Assembly (NCBI GenBank): GCA_900546115.1
Contig: URBQ01000010.1
Coordinates: 1 to 63,122, forward strand
Length of the DNA stretch: 63,122 nucleotides
DNA from: an uncultured Collinsella sp.
Lineage (GTDB): Bacteria > Actinomycetota > Coriobacteriia > Coriobacteriales > Coriobacteriaceae
Reading direction: 5' to 3'
In this document: piece by piece, positions 8,021 through 17,536 of the stretch
How positions within the stretch are numbered: the stretch's first letter is position 1
Layout: each line of letters opens with the position of its first letter
Notes under the pieces: model-generated
What the model was told of the DNA's origin: nothing
The model's database searches: none
What the model saw: only the letters and a program-made list of their open reading frames with translations
Made by a program: the position numbers and the translations under genes

Positions 8021-9505
8021 CTATTTCTTATTGCGCATCTGCGCTTCCATCTGACGCAGCAGATCCATATCGGACTTAGGGCCGCCCGTCCCAAGACCGC
8101 CAAGGCCGCCCATGCCGCCCAGGCCCATGGCATCCAGACCGGGAATATTGGGCATGCGCATCTTTTTGCCCTTCTTACCCTTTTTGCCCTTCTTGCCGCC
8201 GGCCTGTGCCTGATTGGCCATCGAGCGCATGCGGCCCATCATCTTGTTCATCTCGCCCCACTGCTTCATAAGGCTATTGACCTCGGTGGGGGTCACACCG
8301 GCGCCCTTGGCAATGCGGGCGCGGCGCTGGCCGTTGATGATGGAGGGACGCAGTCGCTCCTCCTTGGTCATCGACATAATAATGGCCTCGTTCTTATCGA
8401 AGATGCCCTCGTCCAGGTTGCCACCCATCTGGTTGAGTGCACGCTGACCACCGGGGAGCATGCCCAGGATGCCCTTCATGCCGCCCATCTTTTTGACGGC
8501 CTTCATCTGGTCGAGCATGTCGTTCATGGTAAAGCCCTCGCGCAGCATGCGCTCGGCGGCCTCGAGCTGCTCGGCATCGGCGGCCTCCTGGGCCTTCTCG
8601 ATGATGCCGACAACGTCGCCCATGCCCAAGATTCGTTTAGCCATGCGGTCGGGGTAGAACGGCTCCAGCGAATCGGGCTTCTCGCCCATGCTCACGAACT
8701 TGATGGGCTTACCGGTCACCTGGCGCACGGAAAGTGCGCCGCCGCCACGGGCGTCGCCGTCGAGCTTGGAGATGATCACGCCGTCAAAGTCGGTGCGCTC
8801 GGCGAAGGTCGAGACGACGTTGACAATATCCTGGCCGGTCATGGCATCGACGACCATCAGCACCTGATCGGGCTTGACGGCCTTCTTGATGTCCACGGCC
8901 TCCTGCATCATCTGCTCGTCGATCTGCAAACGACCGGCGGTATCGACGATGACCACGTCACGCAGGTGGTCAACGGCCTCCTGGATGGCGCCCTTGGCGA
9001 TGTCAACCGGGTGCTCGCCATCGCCACGGAAGACCGGTACGCCAATCTCTCCGCCAAGCGTGGCCAGCTGGTCGGCAGCGGCGGGACGGTAGACGTCGCA
9101 CGCGGCGAGCAGCGGAGAGCGGCCCTGCTTCTTGAGCAGGCAGGCCAGCTTTACGGCCGCCGTGGTCTTACCGGAGCCCTGCAGGCCCACGAGCATGATG
9201 ACGTTGGGGATGCGATTGCTGAAGACGAGCTTGCTCTCGGTGGAACCGAGCATCTCGGTGAGCTCGTCGAGCACGATCTTGACGACGTTTTGCGCCGGCG
9301 ACAGCGACTCCATGACCTCTGCGGTTATGCAGCGCTCCTTGGTCTTGGCGACGAACTCCTTGACGACCTTAAAGTTGACGTCGGCCTCGAGCAGCGCCAT
9401 ACGAATGTCGCGCATGGCCGAGGTGATATCGGCCTCGGTCAGCTTGCCCTTGCCGCGCAGGCGGTCAAATGTGTCGTTGAGGCGATCGCTCAGGGAATCA
9501 AACAC
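8021..9505 (-). CDS. ffh: signal recognition particle protein Ffh
   Basis: GTPase of the signal recognition particle, which binds SRP RNA and signal sequences of emerging membrane proteins (494 aa). It shows the N domain, G domain with P-loop GLQGSGKT (107-114), DTAGRLQID and a methionine-rich M domain with LPGGQRALNQMGG, ending in a lysine-rich, glycine/methionine tail. The start is a GTG at 9505 preceded by AAGGAG within the 10-bp gap after ftsY. Co-transcribed with smc and ftsY, so receptor and particle protein are made together. Confidence 0.96.
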   Translation of the reverse strand: MFDSLSDRLNDTFDRLRGKGKLTEADITSAMRDIRMALLEADVNFKVVKEFVAKTKERCITAEVMESLSPAQNVVKIVLDELTEMLGSTESKLVFSNRIPNVIMLVGLQGSGKTTAAVKLACLLKKQGRSPLLAACDVYRPAAADQLATLGGEIGVPVFRGDGEHPVDIAKGAIQEAVDHLRDVVIVDTAGRLQIDEQMMQEAVDIKKAVKPDQVLMVVDAMTGQDIVNVVSTFAERTDFDGVIISKLDGDARGGGALSVRQVTGKPIKFVSMGEKPDSLEPFYPDRMAKRILGMGDVVGIIEKAQEAADAEQLEAAERMLREGFTMNDMLDQMKAVKKMGGMKGILGMLPGGQRALNQMGGNLDEGIFDKNEAIIMSMTKEERLRPSIINGQRRARIAKGAGVTPTEVNSLMKQWGEMNKMMGRMRSMANQAQAGGKKGKKGKKGKKMRMPNIPGLDAMGLGGMGGLGGLGTGGPKSDMDLLRQMEAQMRNKK

Positions 9506-9515
9506 TAGTCACTCC

Positions 9516-10433
9516 TTAATTGGACTCGCCCACCAGGGCGCGGCAGAAATCTTTGGCGTTAAACTCCTGCAGGTCATCGACCTGCTCGCCCACGCCCACG
9601 CGCAGGATCGGGAGCTTGAGCTTCTCGGCCACGGCCATGGCGATACCGCCCTTAGCCGTGCCGTCGAGCTTTGTCATGATAATACCGTCCAGACCTAGCG
9701 CCTCATTAAACTCGAGCGCCTGGTTCAGACCGTTTTGGCCGGTGGCGGCATCGATCACGAGCACGACTGAGACGGGCATGGGGCCGGCGGCCATATTGGC
9801 GGCGCGCTTACGCGTCACGTTAACCACCTTGGCAAGCTCGCGCATGAGCTCGGGGCTCGTGTGCAGACGACCGGCGGTGTCGATAAGCACCAGGTCGCTG
9901 CCGCGCTTGTCGGCCTCGTCGAGCACATCGTAGCAAACGCTTGCCGGGTCGGAGCCGCGGTCGCGCTTGATGACGGGGACACCAGCGCGCTGGCCCCACA
10001 CATCGAGCTGCTCGATAGCGGCAGCGCGGAAGGTATCGGCCGAACCGATCACGACGTTCTTGCCGCGGGCGGCCATGGCGCTCGCGATCTTACCGACCGT
10101 CGTGGTCTTGCCGGCACCGTTAATGCCCACAAACAGCACGCAGCTCGGCGTATCGGAGAACGGATCGCGCTCGATGGGCACAAAGTGCTGCTCGAGCTGC
10201 TCGGCCAGGGCGCGACGGAGTTGCGGGGCGGTCTTGAGGTTCTTCTTGGCCGCGGCATCGCGCAGGTCATCGGAGACCTTGATGGCGACCTCGGCGCCCA
10301 TGTCACCCATGACGAGGGTGTCCTCCAGGTCCTCCCAAAAATCCTCGTCGACCTCGCCGCCAAAGTAAAAGACCTCGTTGAGGGCCTCGCGACTGCGCTC
10401 AAGTCCGCGCGAGAGAGCGTCAAAGAATCCCAT
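9516..10433 (-). CDS. ftsY: signal recognition particle receptor FtsY
   Basis: SRP receptor GTPase (305 aa) that docks Ffh-ribosome complexes at the membrane. GTPase motifs are GINGAGKT (103-110), DTAGRLHTS and TKLDGTAKGG. It lacks the long acidic N-terminal A domain of E. coli FtsY, as is common in Gram-positive bacteria. Its ATG shares one base with the smc stop (TAATG), so translation is probably coupled. Confidence 0.95.
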   Translation of the reverse strand: MGFFDALSRGLERSREALNEVFYFGGEVDEDFWEDLEDTLVMGDMGAEVAIKVSDDLRDAAAKKNLKTAPQLRRALAEQLEQHFVPIERDPFSDTPSCVLFVGINGAGKTTTVGKIASAMAARGKNVVIGSADTFRAAAIEQLDVWGQRAGVPVIKRDRGSDPASVCYDVLDEADKRGSDLVLIDTAGRLHTSPELMRELAKVVNVTRKRAANMAAGPMPVSVVLVIDAATGQNGLNQALEFNEALGLDGIIMTKLDGTAKGGIAMAVAEKLKLPILRVGVGEQVDDLQEFNAKDFCRALVGESN

Positions 10434-13400
10434 TATGCATTCACGACCTTTCCGGTTTCGCGATCGAGTTTTTGCGAGACGACGCGACTGACGCCGTCGG
10501 CTTGCATCGAGACGCCATAGAGAACGTCAGCGTCCTCCATAGTACGGCGCTGATGCGAGATAACCAAGAGCTGTGTATCGGAACGCAGTACATCAAGGGC
10601 ACCAATGAGCTTGGACAGGTTGGCGTCATCGAGCGCCGCCTCGACCTCGTCCAGCACATAGAACGGCACCGTACGCGTTCGATACACGGCAAAGAGCAGG
10701 GCAAGCGCCGTCAGGCTCTTCTCGCCGCCCGACATGAGCATCATCTTGGTGATGCGCTTGCCGCGCGGCTGTGCCACGACCTCGATACCCGTCTCGGCAG
10801 GATGCTCGGGATCGGTCATCTCCAGATGAGCCTGACCGCCCGGGAAGAGCATAGCGAAGATCTCGCGGAAGTTCGCGTCGACCTTCTCAAACGTCACCAG
10901 GAACGCCTTGCGCATCTTGCGATCAATGGCCACCGTGATCTTGGTGAGCGCCTTGCGCGCGCTCTCTAGATCGGCCAGCTGCTCCTCGATGTAATCGGCG
11001 CGGCGCTTGAGCTGCTCGTACTCCTCCATGGCAACCTGGTTCACAGGGCCCAGGTTGTTGATCTGACGCACGAGCTGGTTGAGCTCGCGCTCAGCAGCGT
11101 CACGGTCCGTGGGCGCCGGAAGCATGAGCGCTTCCTCGAGTACCGTGGTGCCATCGGCGGTAATGGCCTTAATGGCGGCCTCTACCTGCACCTCGAGCTT
11201 GCCACGCGCGACCTTGAACTCGTTTTGCGTGGCGGAGGCGGTATCGACCCGCTCCTTAGCGCGGGTAACCTCTGCCTTGGCATCCTCGATGGTCTTCTTG
11301 AGCGAAGCAGAGTCCGCCTCCTCCAGAGAGGCCTGGTCACGCAAGCGCGCTGCCCAATCCGATGCGCGTTCCAACAGGGCAGAATAGCGTTCGTGCATGG
11401 GGTCGACGCGCAGGCGCAGCAGCTCGAGCGAGCGCGAAGCCTGGCGTGTTCCGCGGATACGACGGTCGATGCCCTCAAGACGATGCTCCAGGTCGGGCAC
11501 GCGGCCCTTCAGCGAACGCAGGCGTTCGCTCGTCTGGGCCAGGCGGACCTTGGCATCGGCGAGCTTGCCGGCTGCCTCGGAATCGTCACGGCGGACGCGA
11601 TCGAGTTCGTCGTTAGCCTCGGCAATCTGCAAGCCCAGATCGCTTGCCTGCGCACGGGCCTCGTCACGCGAACGGGTGAGCTCGTCCACGCGCGGGCGCG
11701 CAGAGCGAACGGCCTCGGAGGCCTGCTCGCGGCGCTTGGAGATGCGCACGCGCTCGACCTCGGCATTGTTGGCGCTTTGCTCCAAGCGGCCGATCTCGGA
11801 GAGCAGCGAGCGGCGCTCGCCCTCAAGACGGGCGATCTCGCCGGCGGCATCGCCCTCGGCGGCACGCGCTTCCTCAACGGCCGCATTGGCCTCGACGACC
11901 TGATCCGACACATGCTCAAACACGGCAGCCAGATCGGGCTCCAGGCCCTCCAGCTCGCGAATGCGACGCTTGCGCTCCAGAGCACCCGAGGCCTCGCCGG
12001 CATCTAGCCCCACACGCACCAGGCCGCCACAGCTTACGCGGGCGCCATCGGGAGTCACGTAGGTCACACCGTCAACGACCGGCGCCGACAGCGCGGCAGC
12101 AAGATCGTCCACTACGTAATATCCGCCGAGCAACGCCTCGACGACGGGACCGTAGCCTGCGCGCACAGACAGACGATCAACCAGACGGGTACCGGAGGCG
12201 CCCTCGGCGGCGGTAGAGCCGCTCACGCCGCGCGCCACCAGCAGCGCCTCGCCCGAAGCCTTCTTCTGGTCCAGAGCGGCACGACCGGCACGCTCAAGCG
12301 CGGACGTATCGTCGAACAGCAGCGCATCGATATCGCCGGCGAGCAATTGCTCAACCAAGCCCTCAAGCTCGCGCGGGGCCTCGAGCACGTCGCCCAGACG
12401 ACCCGAGACATCATCGCCCAGCGCACCCACCAGACGGCTCACCAGCGGCGAGCTGTCAGCCATGCGGGCATCGAGTTTCTTTTGGCTGGCAAGCTCCGAG
12501 CGCACCTCGGATAACTTGTTGCGCGCCTCACTCTCGCGGGCACGCAGGTCCTTCAGGGCCGCGCGTGCCGCCTCGGCGGCCTCACGCGCATCGACCTGAG
12601 CCTGGCGCGCTTCCTCAAGAGCGCCCTCAAGCTCCTCGGCGCGGTCGCGACGGCTCTCGAGCGAGGCCGTGACCTCCTCGAGCTGCTCGTCAATCTGCTC
12701 CAGGCGCGAGGCATACATGTTGTCCTCGACCTCGGCATTGCTCAAGGAATCCTTCACCTTGGCGAGCTCGAGCGCCGCATTATCGGCCACGCGCTGCACA
12801 TCGCGTTGCTCGCGCGTGAGTTGCGAAATCTGATTGTCGAGCGCCACGCGACGCTCGTGGAGCTCGGCAGCGGCAGGACCAGCGGCGTCAACGTCCTCCT
12901 GGGCCTGCATGTGCGCACCGGTCACTTCCTCAAGCTGGGCACGCGCGTCCTCGAGCTCCTCGACCACGCGACGACGCTGATGCTCGGAGCTCGAGATCTG
13001 ACCGCGCATGTCAGACAGGCGCGACACCATGTTGTGGCCCTTTTCCTCGAGCAGGCGCATGTCGGAGTTAATGCGGCCGACCACATCTTGCATATGACGG
13101 CGCTGCTCGCCCAGATCGCCCACAAACAGGCCCTTTTCCTCGAGCATGACCTGAAGCTTCTCGAGCTCGCGCTCCTTTTCGCCCAGGCGGTACTGCGCAA
13201 GCTCAAGCTCGGCCGCGCCCTCTTTGGAGCGGCTCTCCAGGTCGTTCCACTGCGACTGCAGCGAACGCAGCTCGTCAACGGCCAGCATCTGCGTAAGCTC
13301 GTTCGCGCGCGAGGACAGCTCTTTGTACTTGCGCGCGCGATCGACCTGACGCTCCAGCGGTCGCAGCTGACGGGCGATTTCCTTATTGATGTCGCGGGCA

Positions 13401-13969
13401 CGCGTCAGGTGCTCGTCCATCGACTTAATCTTTTTGAGCGCACGCTCCTTGCGGCGCTTGTGCTTGGAGATGCCGGCGGCCTCCTCGATGAGGGCACGGC
13501 GCTCCTCGGGGCGGCTCTGCAAAATGGCGTCGAGCTTGCCCTGGCTGATGATGGAATGCGTATCCTTACCCAGGCCCGAATCGTGCAGGATGTCCTGAAT
13601 GTCCATCAGGCGGCACGGACTCGAGTTGATGAGGTACTCGCTTTCGCCCGAGCGATACATGCGACGGGTGATGGCGACCTCGTCAAAGTCGACGGGCAGC
13701 ATATGGTCCGAGTTATCGAGCACCAGCGTAACCTCGGCGACACCCACCGGCTTGCGCGCCGACGAGCCCGAGAAGATGACATCCTCCATGGCCTGGCCGC
13801 GCAGCTGCTTGGCGCTCTGCTCGCCCAGAACCCACAGGATGGAGTCGGAGATGTTCGATTTTCCCGAGCCGTTGGGACCGACGATGACGGTCAGCCCCGG
13901 CTCAAACGTCATATGGGCGCGGTCGGCAAACGACTTGAACCCTTTGAGCGTGAGGGACTTGAGATACAC
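10433..13969 (-). CDS. smc: chromosome segregation protein SMC
   Basis: Condensin ATPase that organises and segregates the chromosome (1178 aa). The N-terminal head has Walker A GPNGSGKS (32-39). Two long coiled-coil arms flank a hinge around residues 500-660, and the C-terminal head carries LMSGGEKSLTALAL (signature) and FYVLDEVEAALDD (Walker B). The start is a GTG at 13969 behind GAGGA. It lies 10 bp after rnc and overlaps ftsY. ScpA and ScpB partners are not in this window. Confidence 0.96.
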   Translation of the reverse strand: MYLKSLTLKGFKSFADRAHMTFEPGLTVIVGPNGSGKSNISDSILWVLGEQSAKQLRGQAMEDVIFSGSSARKPVGVAEVTLVLDNSDHMLPVDFDEVAITRRMYRSGESEYLINSSPCRLMDIQDILHDSGLGKDTHSIISQGKLDAILQSRPEERRALIEEAAGISKHKRRKERALKKIKSMDEHLTRARDINKEIARQLRPLERQVDRARKYKELSSRANELTQMLAVDELRSLQSQWNDLESRSKEGAAELELAQYRLGEKERELEKLQVMLEEKGLFVGDLGEQRRHMQDVVGRINSDMRLLEEKGHNMVSRLSDMRGQISSSEHQRRRVVEELEDARAQLEEVTGAHMQAQEDVDAAGPAAAELHERRVALDNQISQLTREQRDVQRVADNAALELAKVKDSLSNAEVEDNMYASRLEQIDEQLEEVTASLESRRDRAEELEGALEEARQAQVDAREAAEAARAALKDLRARESEARNKLSEVRSELASQKKLDARMADSSPLVSRLVGALGDDVSGRLGDVLEAPRELEGLVEQLLAGDIDALLFDDTSALERAGRAALDQKKASGEALLVARGVSGSTAAEGASGTRLVDRLSVRAGYGPVVEALLGGYYVVDDLAAALSAPVVDGVTYVTPDGARVSCGGLVRVGLDAGEASGALERKRRIRELEGLEPDLAAVFEHVSDQVVEANAAVEEARAAEGDAAGEIARLEGERRSLLSEIGRLEQSANNAEVERVRISKRREQASEAVRSARPRVDELTRSRDEARAQASDLGLQIAEANDELDRVRRDDSEAAGKLADAKVRLAQTSERLRSLKGRVPDLEHRLEGIDRRIRGTRQASRSLELLRLRVDPMHERYSALLERASDWAARLRDQASLEEADSASLKKTIEDAKAEVTRAKERVDTASATQNEFKVARGKLEVQVEAAIKAITADGTTVLEEALMLPAPTDRDAAERELNQLVRQINNLGPVNQVAMEEYEQLKRRADYIEEQLADLESARKALTKITVAIDRKMRKAFLVTFEKVDANFREIFAMLFPGGQAHLEMTDPEHPAETGIEVVAQPRGKRITKMMLMSGGEKSLTALALLFAVYRTRTVPFYVLDEVEAALDDANLSKLIGALDVLRSDTQLLVISHQRRTMEDADVLYGVSMQADGVSRVVSQKLDRETGKVVNA

Positions 13970-13979
13970 GGTTCCTCGC

Positions 13980-14705
13980 TTAAACAGGCTTCTTGTTGAG
14001 AATCACGCCGTTGGTGGTATAGCCCATGCGGTCAAGTGCCTCGAGCGCAGCGGCTCCCTCGGCTTCCTTCTTTGAGGAGCCGGAGCCGCGACCCTGGCGA
14101 ATACCGTCGATGAGCACCACAGCGGTAAAGGTGGGCGCATGCGCCGGGCCCTCGGAGCCAACGAGCTTATACGCCGGGGGTTCGTGACCGTCGGCTTGCA
14201 CGCACTCCTGCAAGAACGATTTGGGGTTCGCGGGGTGCTCGGCACGCTCGGAGGCCAGGTGCGGTTTGAGCGTACGATGGATAAAGTCCGCCGCAACATC
14301 CCAGCCGGCATCCAGGTACAGCGCACCCACGAGCGACTCGTAGACGTTCTCGAGCGCCGAGTGCAGGCCGCGCGCGCCGGTACCGGTCTCGGAGGCACCA
14401 AAGATGATGATGTCGTCGATGCCCAGCTCATGCGACACCTCGGATAGCGTAGCGCCCGAGACAAGCGACACCTTCAGGCGCGTGAGCTTGCCCTCGTCAA
14501 ACTCGGGATAGGACTCAAAGAGCGAACGGGCGACGACGGCGCCCAAAATGGAATCGCCCAAGAACTCAAGGCGCTCATAGCTGGCAGAAACCGGCTGGCC
14601 CTCGACTGCCGAGGGATGCGTAAGCGCCGCGCGCAGAAGCACCTTATTATTGAACTCGTGGCCCAGAATTTCCTGGGCACGCGTAAGTCGTTCAGACAAA
14701 GCCAA
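13980..14705 (-). CDS. rnc: ribonuclease III
   Basis: Double-stranded-RNA endonuclease (241 aa) that processes rRNA precursors and structured mRNAs. The catalytic domain has the signature ERLEFLGDSILGAVVA and the later ENVYESLVGALYLDAGW. The C-terminal double-stranded RNA-binding domain covers about residues 160-230 (GRGSGSSKKEAEGAAALEAL). It sits between acpP (3 bp away) and smc, the usual Gram-positive order. Confidence 0.96.
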   Translation of the reverse strand: MALSERLTRAQEILGHEFNNKVLLRAALTHPSAVEGQPVSASYERLEFLGDSILGAVVARSLFESYPEFDEGKLTRLKVSLVSGATLSEVSHELGIDDIIIFGASETGTGARGLHSALENVYESLVGALYLDAGWDVAADFIHRTLKPHLASERAEHPANPKSFLQECVQADGHEPPAYKLVGSEGPAHAPTFTAVVLIDGIRQGRGSGSSKKEAEGAAALEALDRMGYTTNGVILNKKPV

Positions 14706-14708
14706 GAC

Positions 14709-14951
14709 CTAAGCCTCCCTGGCGTTTTCAATCGCGTCGACGGCGTCGGCGACAGAGTTGAGCGAGAGCAGAGTCTCGTCATCGATCTCGAGGTTGAACT
14801 CGTCCTCGATAGCCGTAACCAGCTGCAGGCGCTCGAGCGAGTTGGCATCGAGATCGTCAAAGGTGGTCTCATCGCTAATTTCGGCAACATCGACGCCCAG
14901 AACGTCAGCAGCGACCTCGGCGATCTTGTCGAAGATTTCGGAGCGGTCCAT
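14709..14951 (-). CDS. acpP: acyl carrier protein
   Basis: An 80-aa acidic carrier that holds growing fatty-acid chains on a 4'-phosphopantetheine arm. The attachment serine is in LDANSLERLQLV; the residue before it is Asn rather than the Asp of the classical DSL motif. The ATG at 14951 has AGGA about 7 nt upstream, and the frame upstream of it is non-coding leader. It lies between plsX and rnc. A perfect 22-bp palindrome sits 36 bp upstream. Confidence 0.93.
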   Translation of the reverse strand: MDRSEIFDKIAEVAADVLGVDVAEISDETTFDDLDANSLERLQLVTAIEDEFNLEIDDETLLSLNSVADAVDAIENAREA

Positions 14952-14987
14952 AGCGCTTCCTCTCATAGTGCATGAATACCAAAAGAA

Positions 14988-15009
14988 TGGTACCGCCCGG
15001 GCGGTACCA
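14988..15009. promoter_or_regulatory. perfect 22-bp palindrome in the acpP leader
   Basis: TGGTACCGCC-CG-GGCGGTACCA is a perfect palindrome between plsX and acpP. On the minus strand it is followed by TTCTTTTGG, so it may be a weak terminator/attenuator for the plsX transcript. Its symmetry also suits a repressor site of the fatty-acid pathway. Confidence 0.5.
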
Positions 15010-15065
15010 AGACACGGTTCTGATTCTACCCCACGACGCACGCCCCGAGACGCATAACGCCGCTG

Positions 15066-16085
15066 TTATAAAACGATACCGTCCATAGAGTTGGCGACGT
15101 TCTCGACCAGCCCGGCGCGCACGGCTTCGGCCGCCGCGAGCGTACCGTTTTTAACAGCCTCGACCGAGGTGGCGCCATGGCCGATCAGGACCACGCCGCG
15201 CAAGCCCAAAAGAATCGCGCCGCCCTTGGCGTCGCCCGAAAGCTTGGCCTTTATCTCGCGCATCTGCTTTTTAATGAGCAGCGCGGCGATCTTGGTGCCA
15301 AGCGAAGACATAAAGACGCCCTTGAGCTCCTGCAGCAAAAACTTGGCAGCACCCTCAGTGGCCTTGAGCGCGATGTTGCCCGACATGCCGTCGGCGACCA
15401 CGACGTCAAAATTGCCCGACGTAAGATCGGTGCCCTCGCAGTTACCAACAAAGCCGGGAACGGCGGCTTTCATGGCCGGGAAGCACGCCTTGGTAAAATT
15501 GGAGCCCTTCTCGTCCTCGGTGCCGTTAGCAAGCAGGCCCACGCGGGGATGCTCAATGCCCAGGACGACGCGAGCATAGGCGCTACCCATCTGAGCAAAA
15601 CGCACCATGTCATCGACCTCGACATCGGGGTTGGCGCCCATATCGCACAGCACCGTCAGACCGCCGGCGCGATTGGGCAGCGCATTGGTCAGACAGGGGC
15701 GCACCGGCTGCTTCTTGCCTTCGGCCATATATCTGAACGGCGTCACGTAGGCGGTGGCAGCGGCGGTCATGGCGCCGGTGGAGCCGGCAGAGAAAAACGC
15801 GTCCGCATTACCCTTCTTGATGGCGCGACACGACAGCACGATCGACGACTTGCGTTTAGTCATCACGGCGCGAATGGGATCGTCATCCATGGCGATAACG
15901 TCAGGTGCCTCAAGGGCCTCAACACGTGCATGGGAAGCGACAAAGGGATTGACGATTTCGGCGGGGCCAGCTGCCAAGACCTCGATATCGGGATCGGCAG
16001 CAAGTGCAGCCTCGATACCATCGAGAACAACCTGAGGTTTCTCGTCTCCGCCCACAACGTCTACACAAACGCGAACGTTACTCAT
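15066..16085 (-). CDS. plsX: phosphate acyltransferase PlsX
   Basis: Makes acyl-phosphate from acyl-ACP, the first step of phospholipid synthesis with PlsY (339 aa). Family features are the start VCVDVVGGDEKPQVVLDGI, the FFSAGSTGAMTAAA segment and the C-terminal LLGLRGVVLIGHGATS. The ATG at 16085 has GGAG 7 nt upstream; the ATG two codons earlier is too close to it. Neighbours rpmF and acpP give the common rpmF-plsX-acpP order. Confidence 0.95.
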   Translation of the reverse strand: MSNVRVCVDVVGGDEKPQVVLDGIEAALAADPDIEVLAAGPAEIVNPFVASHARVEALEAPDVIAMDDDPIRAVMTKRKSSIVLSCRAIKKGNADAFFSAGSTGAMTAAATAYVTPFRYMAEGKKQPVRPCLTNALPNRAGGLTVLCDMGANPDVEVDDMVRFAQMGSAYARVVLGIEHPRVGLLANGTEDEKGSNFTKACFPAMKAAVPGFVGNCEGTDLTSGNFDVVVADGMSGNIALKATEGAAKFLLQELKGVFMSSLGTKIAALLIKKQMREIKAKLSGDAKGGAILLGLRGVVLIGHGATSVEAVKNGTLAAAEAVRAGLVENVANSMDGIVL

Positions 16086-16102
16086 ATACATGCTCCTTAT
16101 AC

Positions 16103-16132
16103 AAAAATGGCCGACTCATTGAGCCGGCCATT
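16103..16132 (-). terminator. terminator after rpmF
   Basis: AATGGCCG and CGGCCATT form an 8-bp stem with an 11-nt loop, followed on the minus strand by TTTTTG. It lies 41 bp after the L32 stop codon and just before the plsX ribosome binding site, so plsX may need read-through or its own promoter. Confidence 0.75.
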
Positions 16133-16172
16133 GTGGTTCCATTTGGAACGGCATCGCATCCAGAATATACCG

Positions 16173-16352
16173 TTACTCGGTAACGATAACCTCGCGGTCC
16201 TTGTAGAAACCGCAGCTGGGGCACACGTGGTGCGGAAGCTTGACAGCGCCGCAACGGGGGCACGTGGACTGAGCCGCAGCCGAGATCTTCATGTTGGCGG
16301 AACGACGGGTGTGAGTGCGGATACGACCCTGCTTTTGTTTAGGTACGGGCAT
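16173..16352 (-). CDS. rpmF: 50S ribosomal protein L32
   Basis: A 59-aa ribosomal protein of the large subunit. The translation begins MPVPKQKQGRIRTHTRRSAN and carries the four-cysteine zinc ribbon (CPRCG ... CPSCG). AAGGAAGG precedes the ATG. It follows the DUF177 (YceD-like) gene, the standard arrangement in bacteria. Confidence 0.95.
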   Translation of the reverse strand: MPVPKQKQGRIRTHTRRSANMKISAAAQSTCPRCGAVKLPHHVCPSCGFYKDREVIVTE

Positions 16353-16416
16353 AGTGACCTTCCTTATGAACTATCCAGTGTGGCGATTACGCGCAAGTAG
16401 CGATACTACCACAGTT

Positions 16417-16971
16417 TTACTCATCGAGCTTGAGATTCTTCAATGCTGCAAATGGATTTTCCGTGGCAGCGGCCCATTCGGCCTCTGCTTGAGCGGCGCA
16501 ATCGCATTGCTCGACGTTGAGATTGATGCCGCAAGTGGGACAGAGGCCGCGGCAATCGGGCTTGCACAGGACAACGAACGGCGTGTCCATAACGACCGCG
16601 TCATTGATGGGCTCACCCAGATCGACGATACGGTCCTCACCCAGGAGCTCGTAGCCGTCCTCGTAGGCCTCGGGATCCTCGGGCTCCTCAAAGAGGTAGA
16701 ACTCCTCGATCTCGCCGGCGATATCAAACGAGGCGGGCTCCAGGCAACGGTCGCACTCGCCGGTGGCATGCGCGCGGACCATGCCCGTGAGCAAGACACC
16801 GGTACCGGCATTGGTAAAGACAACGTCGTAGTCGATGCCGTCCTGAAGCTGGTACTCCTTCTCGCCAACCGTGTAGGTGGCGACATCGACCTTACCGGTC
16901 AGCGGATACGAATCTCCAGGAAACTCGAGCTGCTCGGAAAGATCGACGGTAACGCTCGGGAACTCAGCCAT
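16417..16971 (-). CDS. DUF177 (YceD-like) protein
   Basis: A 184-aa protein of the DUF177/YceD family, linked in other bacteria to 23S rRNA accumulation and almost always placed next to rpmF, as here. The conserved ATGECDRCLEP segment is seen near residue 70. A C-terminal cysteine cluster (CKPDCRGLCPTCG) probably binds zinc. The ATG at 16971 overlaps the preceding stop (TAATG) and is preferred to a GTG two codons earlier. Confidence 0.88.
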   Translation of the reverse strand: MAEFPSVTVDLSEQLEFPGDSYPLTGKVDVATYTVGEKEYQLQDGIDYDVVFTNAGTGVLLTGMVRAHATGECDRCLEPASFDIAGEIEEFYLFEEPEDPEAYEDGYELLGEDRIVDLGEPINDAVVMDTPFVVLCKPDCRGLCPTCGINLNVEQCDCAAQAEAEWAAATENPFAALKNLKLDE

Positions 16972-17468
16972 TACCACTGACCATTCTGCTGGGCGGCACC
17001 CTCGTTAAGCTGCTGACGGCAACGGGTAACGGTGCCGGTCAGGCTCTTAAGGTTCTCCTCCAGGTGCGTAAAGACCTGCTCTGCGTAGTCCTCGGCAGCA
17101 TAACGCGTCTCGCGCTCGTACTGCTGGGCACGATCACGGATGTCGTCGGCCTGCTGCTGCGCTAAGCGGACGATCTCCTGCTCACCGGCAATGGTGAGGG
17201 CCTGCTGCTGAGCGTCGGCGATGATGGAATCGGCCTGAGCGGCAGCGGAAGCCATAAGCTCCTCGCGTTCCTTAAGGATACGGCGGGACTTCTGCCACTC
17301 CTCGGGATAGCTCATGCGGATCTCGTCGAGGATGTTGAAGAACACGTCGGCGTCGATGACCTTGAACTGAGCGTTCTTGCCGAAAGGCGGCTTGGCTTCC
17401 TCGATCAGCCCTTCGAGCTCATCGACCAAGCTGACGATCCTATCGCCAGGAAAATTCTCGCCCGGCAT
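16971..17468 (-). CDS. DivIVA-like / ATP-synthase-stalk-like coiled-coil protein
   Basis: A 165-aa soluble protein with a short N-terminal helical region (VSLVDELEGLIEEAKPPFG) and a long Ala/Gln/Glu-rich coiled coil over about residues 60-150. It resembles DivIVA-related and V-ATPase subunit-H-like proteins often found before DUF177-rpmF in Gram-positive bacteria. The cellular role is unknown; polar or septal scaffolding is possible. The ATG at 17468 follows AAAGGAGA. Confidence 0.7.
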   Translation of the reverse strand: MPGENFPGDRIVSLVDELEGLIEEAKPPFGKNAQFKVIDADVFFNILDEIRMSYPEEWQKSRRILKEREELMASAAAQADSIIADAQQQALTIAGEQEIVRLAQQQADDIRDRAQQYERETRYAAEDYAEQVFTHLEENLKSLTGTVTRCRQQLNEGAAQQNGQW

Positions 17469-17536
17469 CCGGTCTCCTTTCATAGGTAACATATCATCGT
17501 GCTAGTTTACCACATGCCACCAGGCAATAAGAAACG

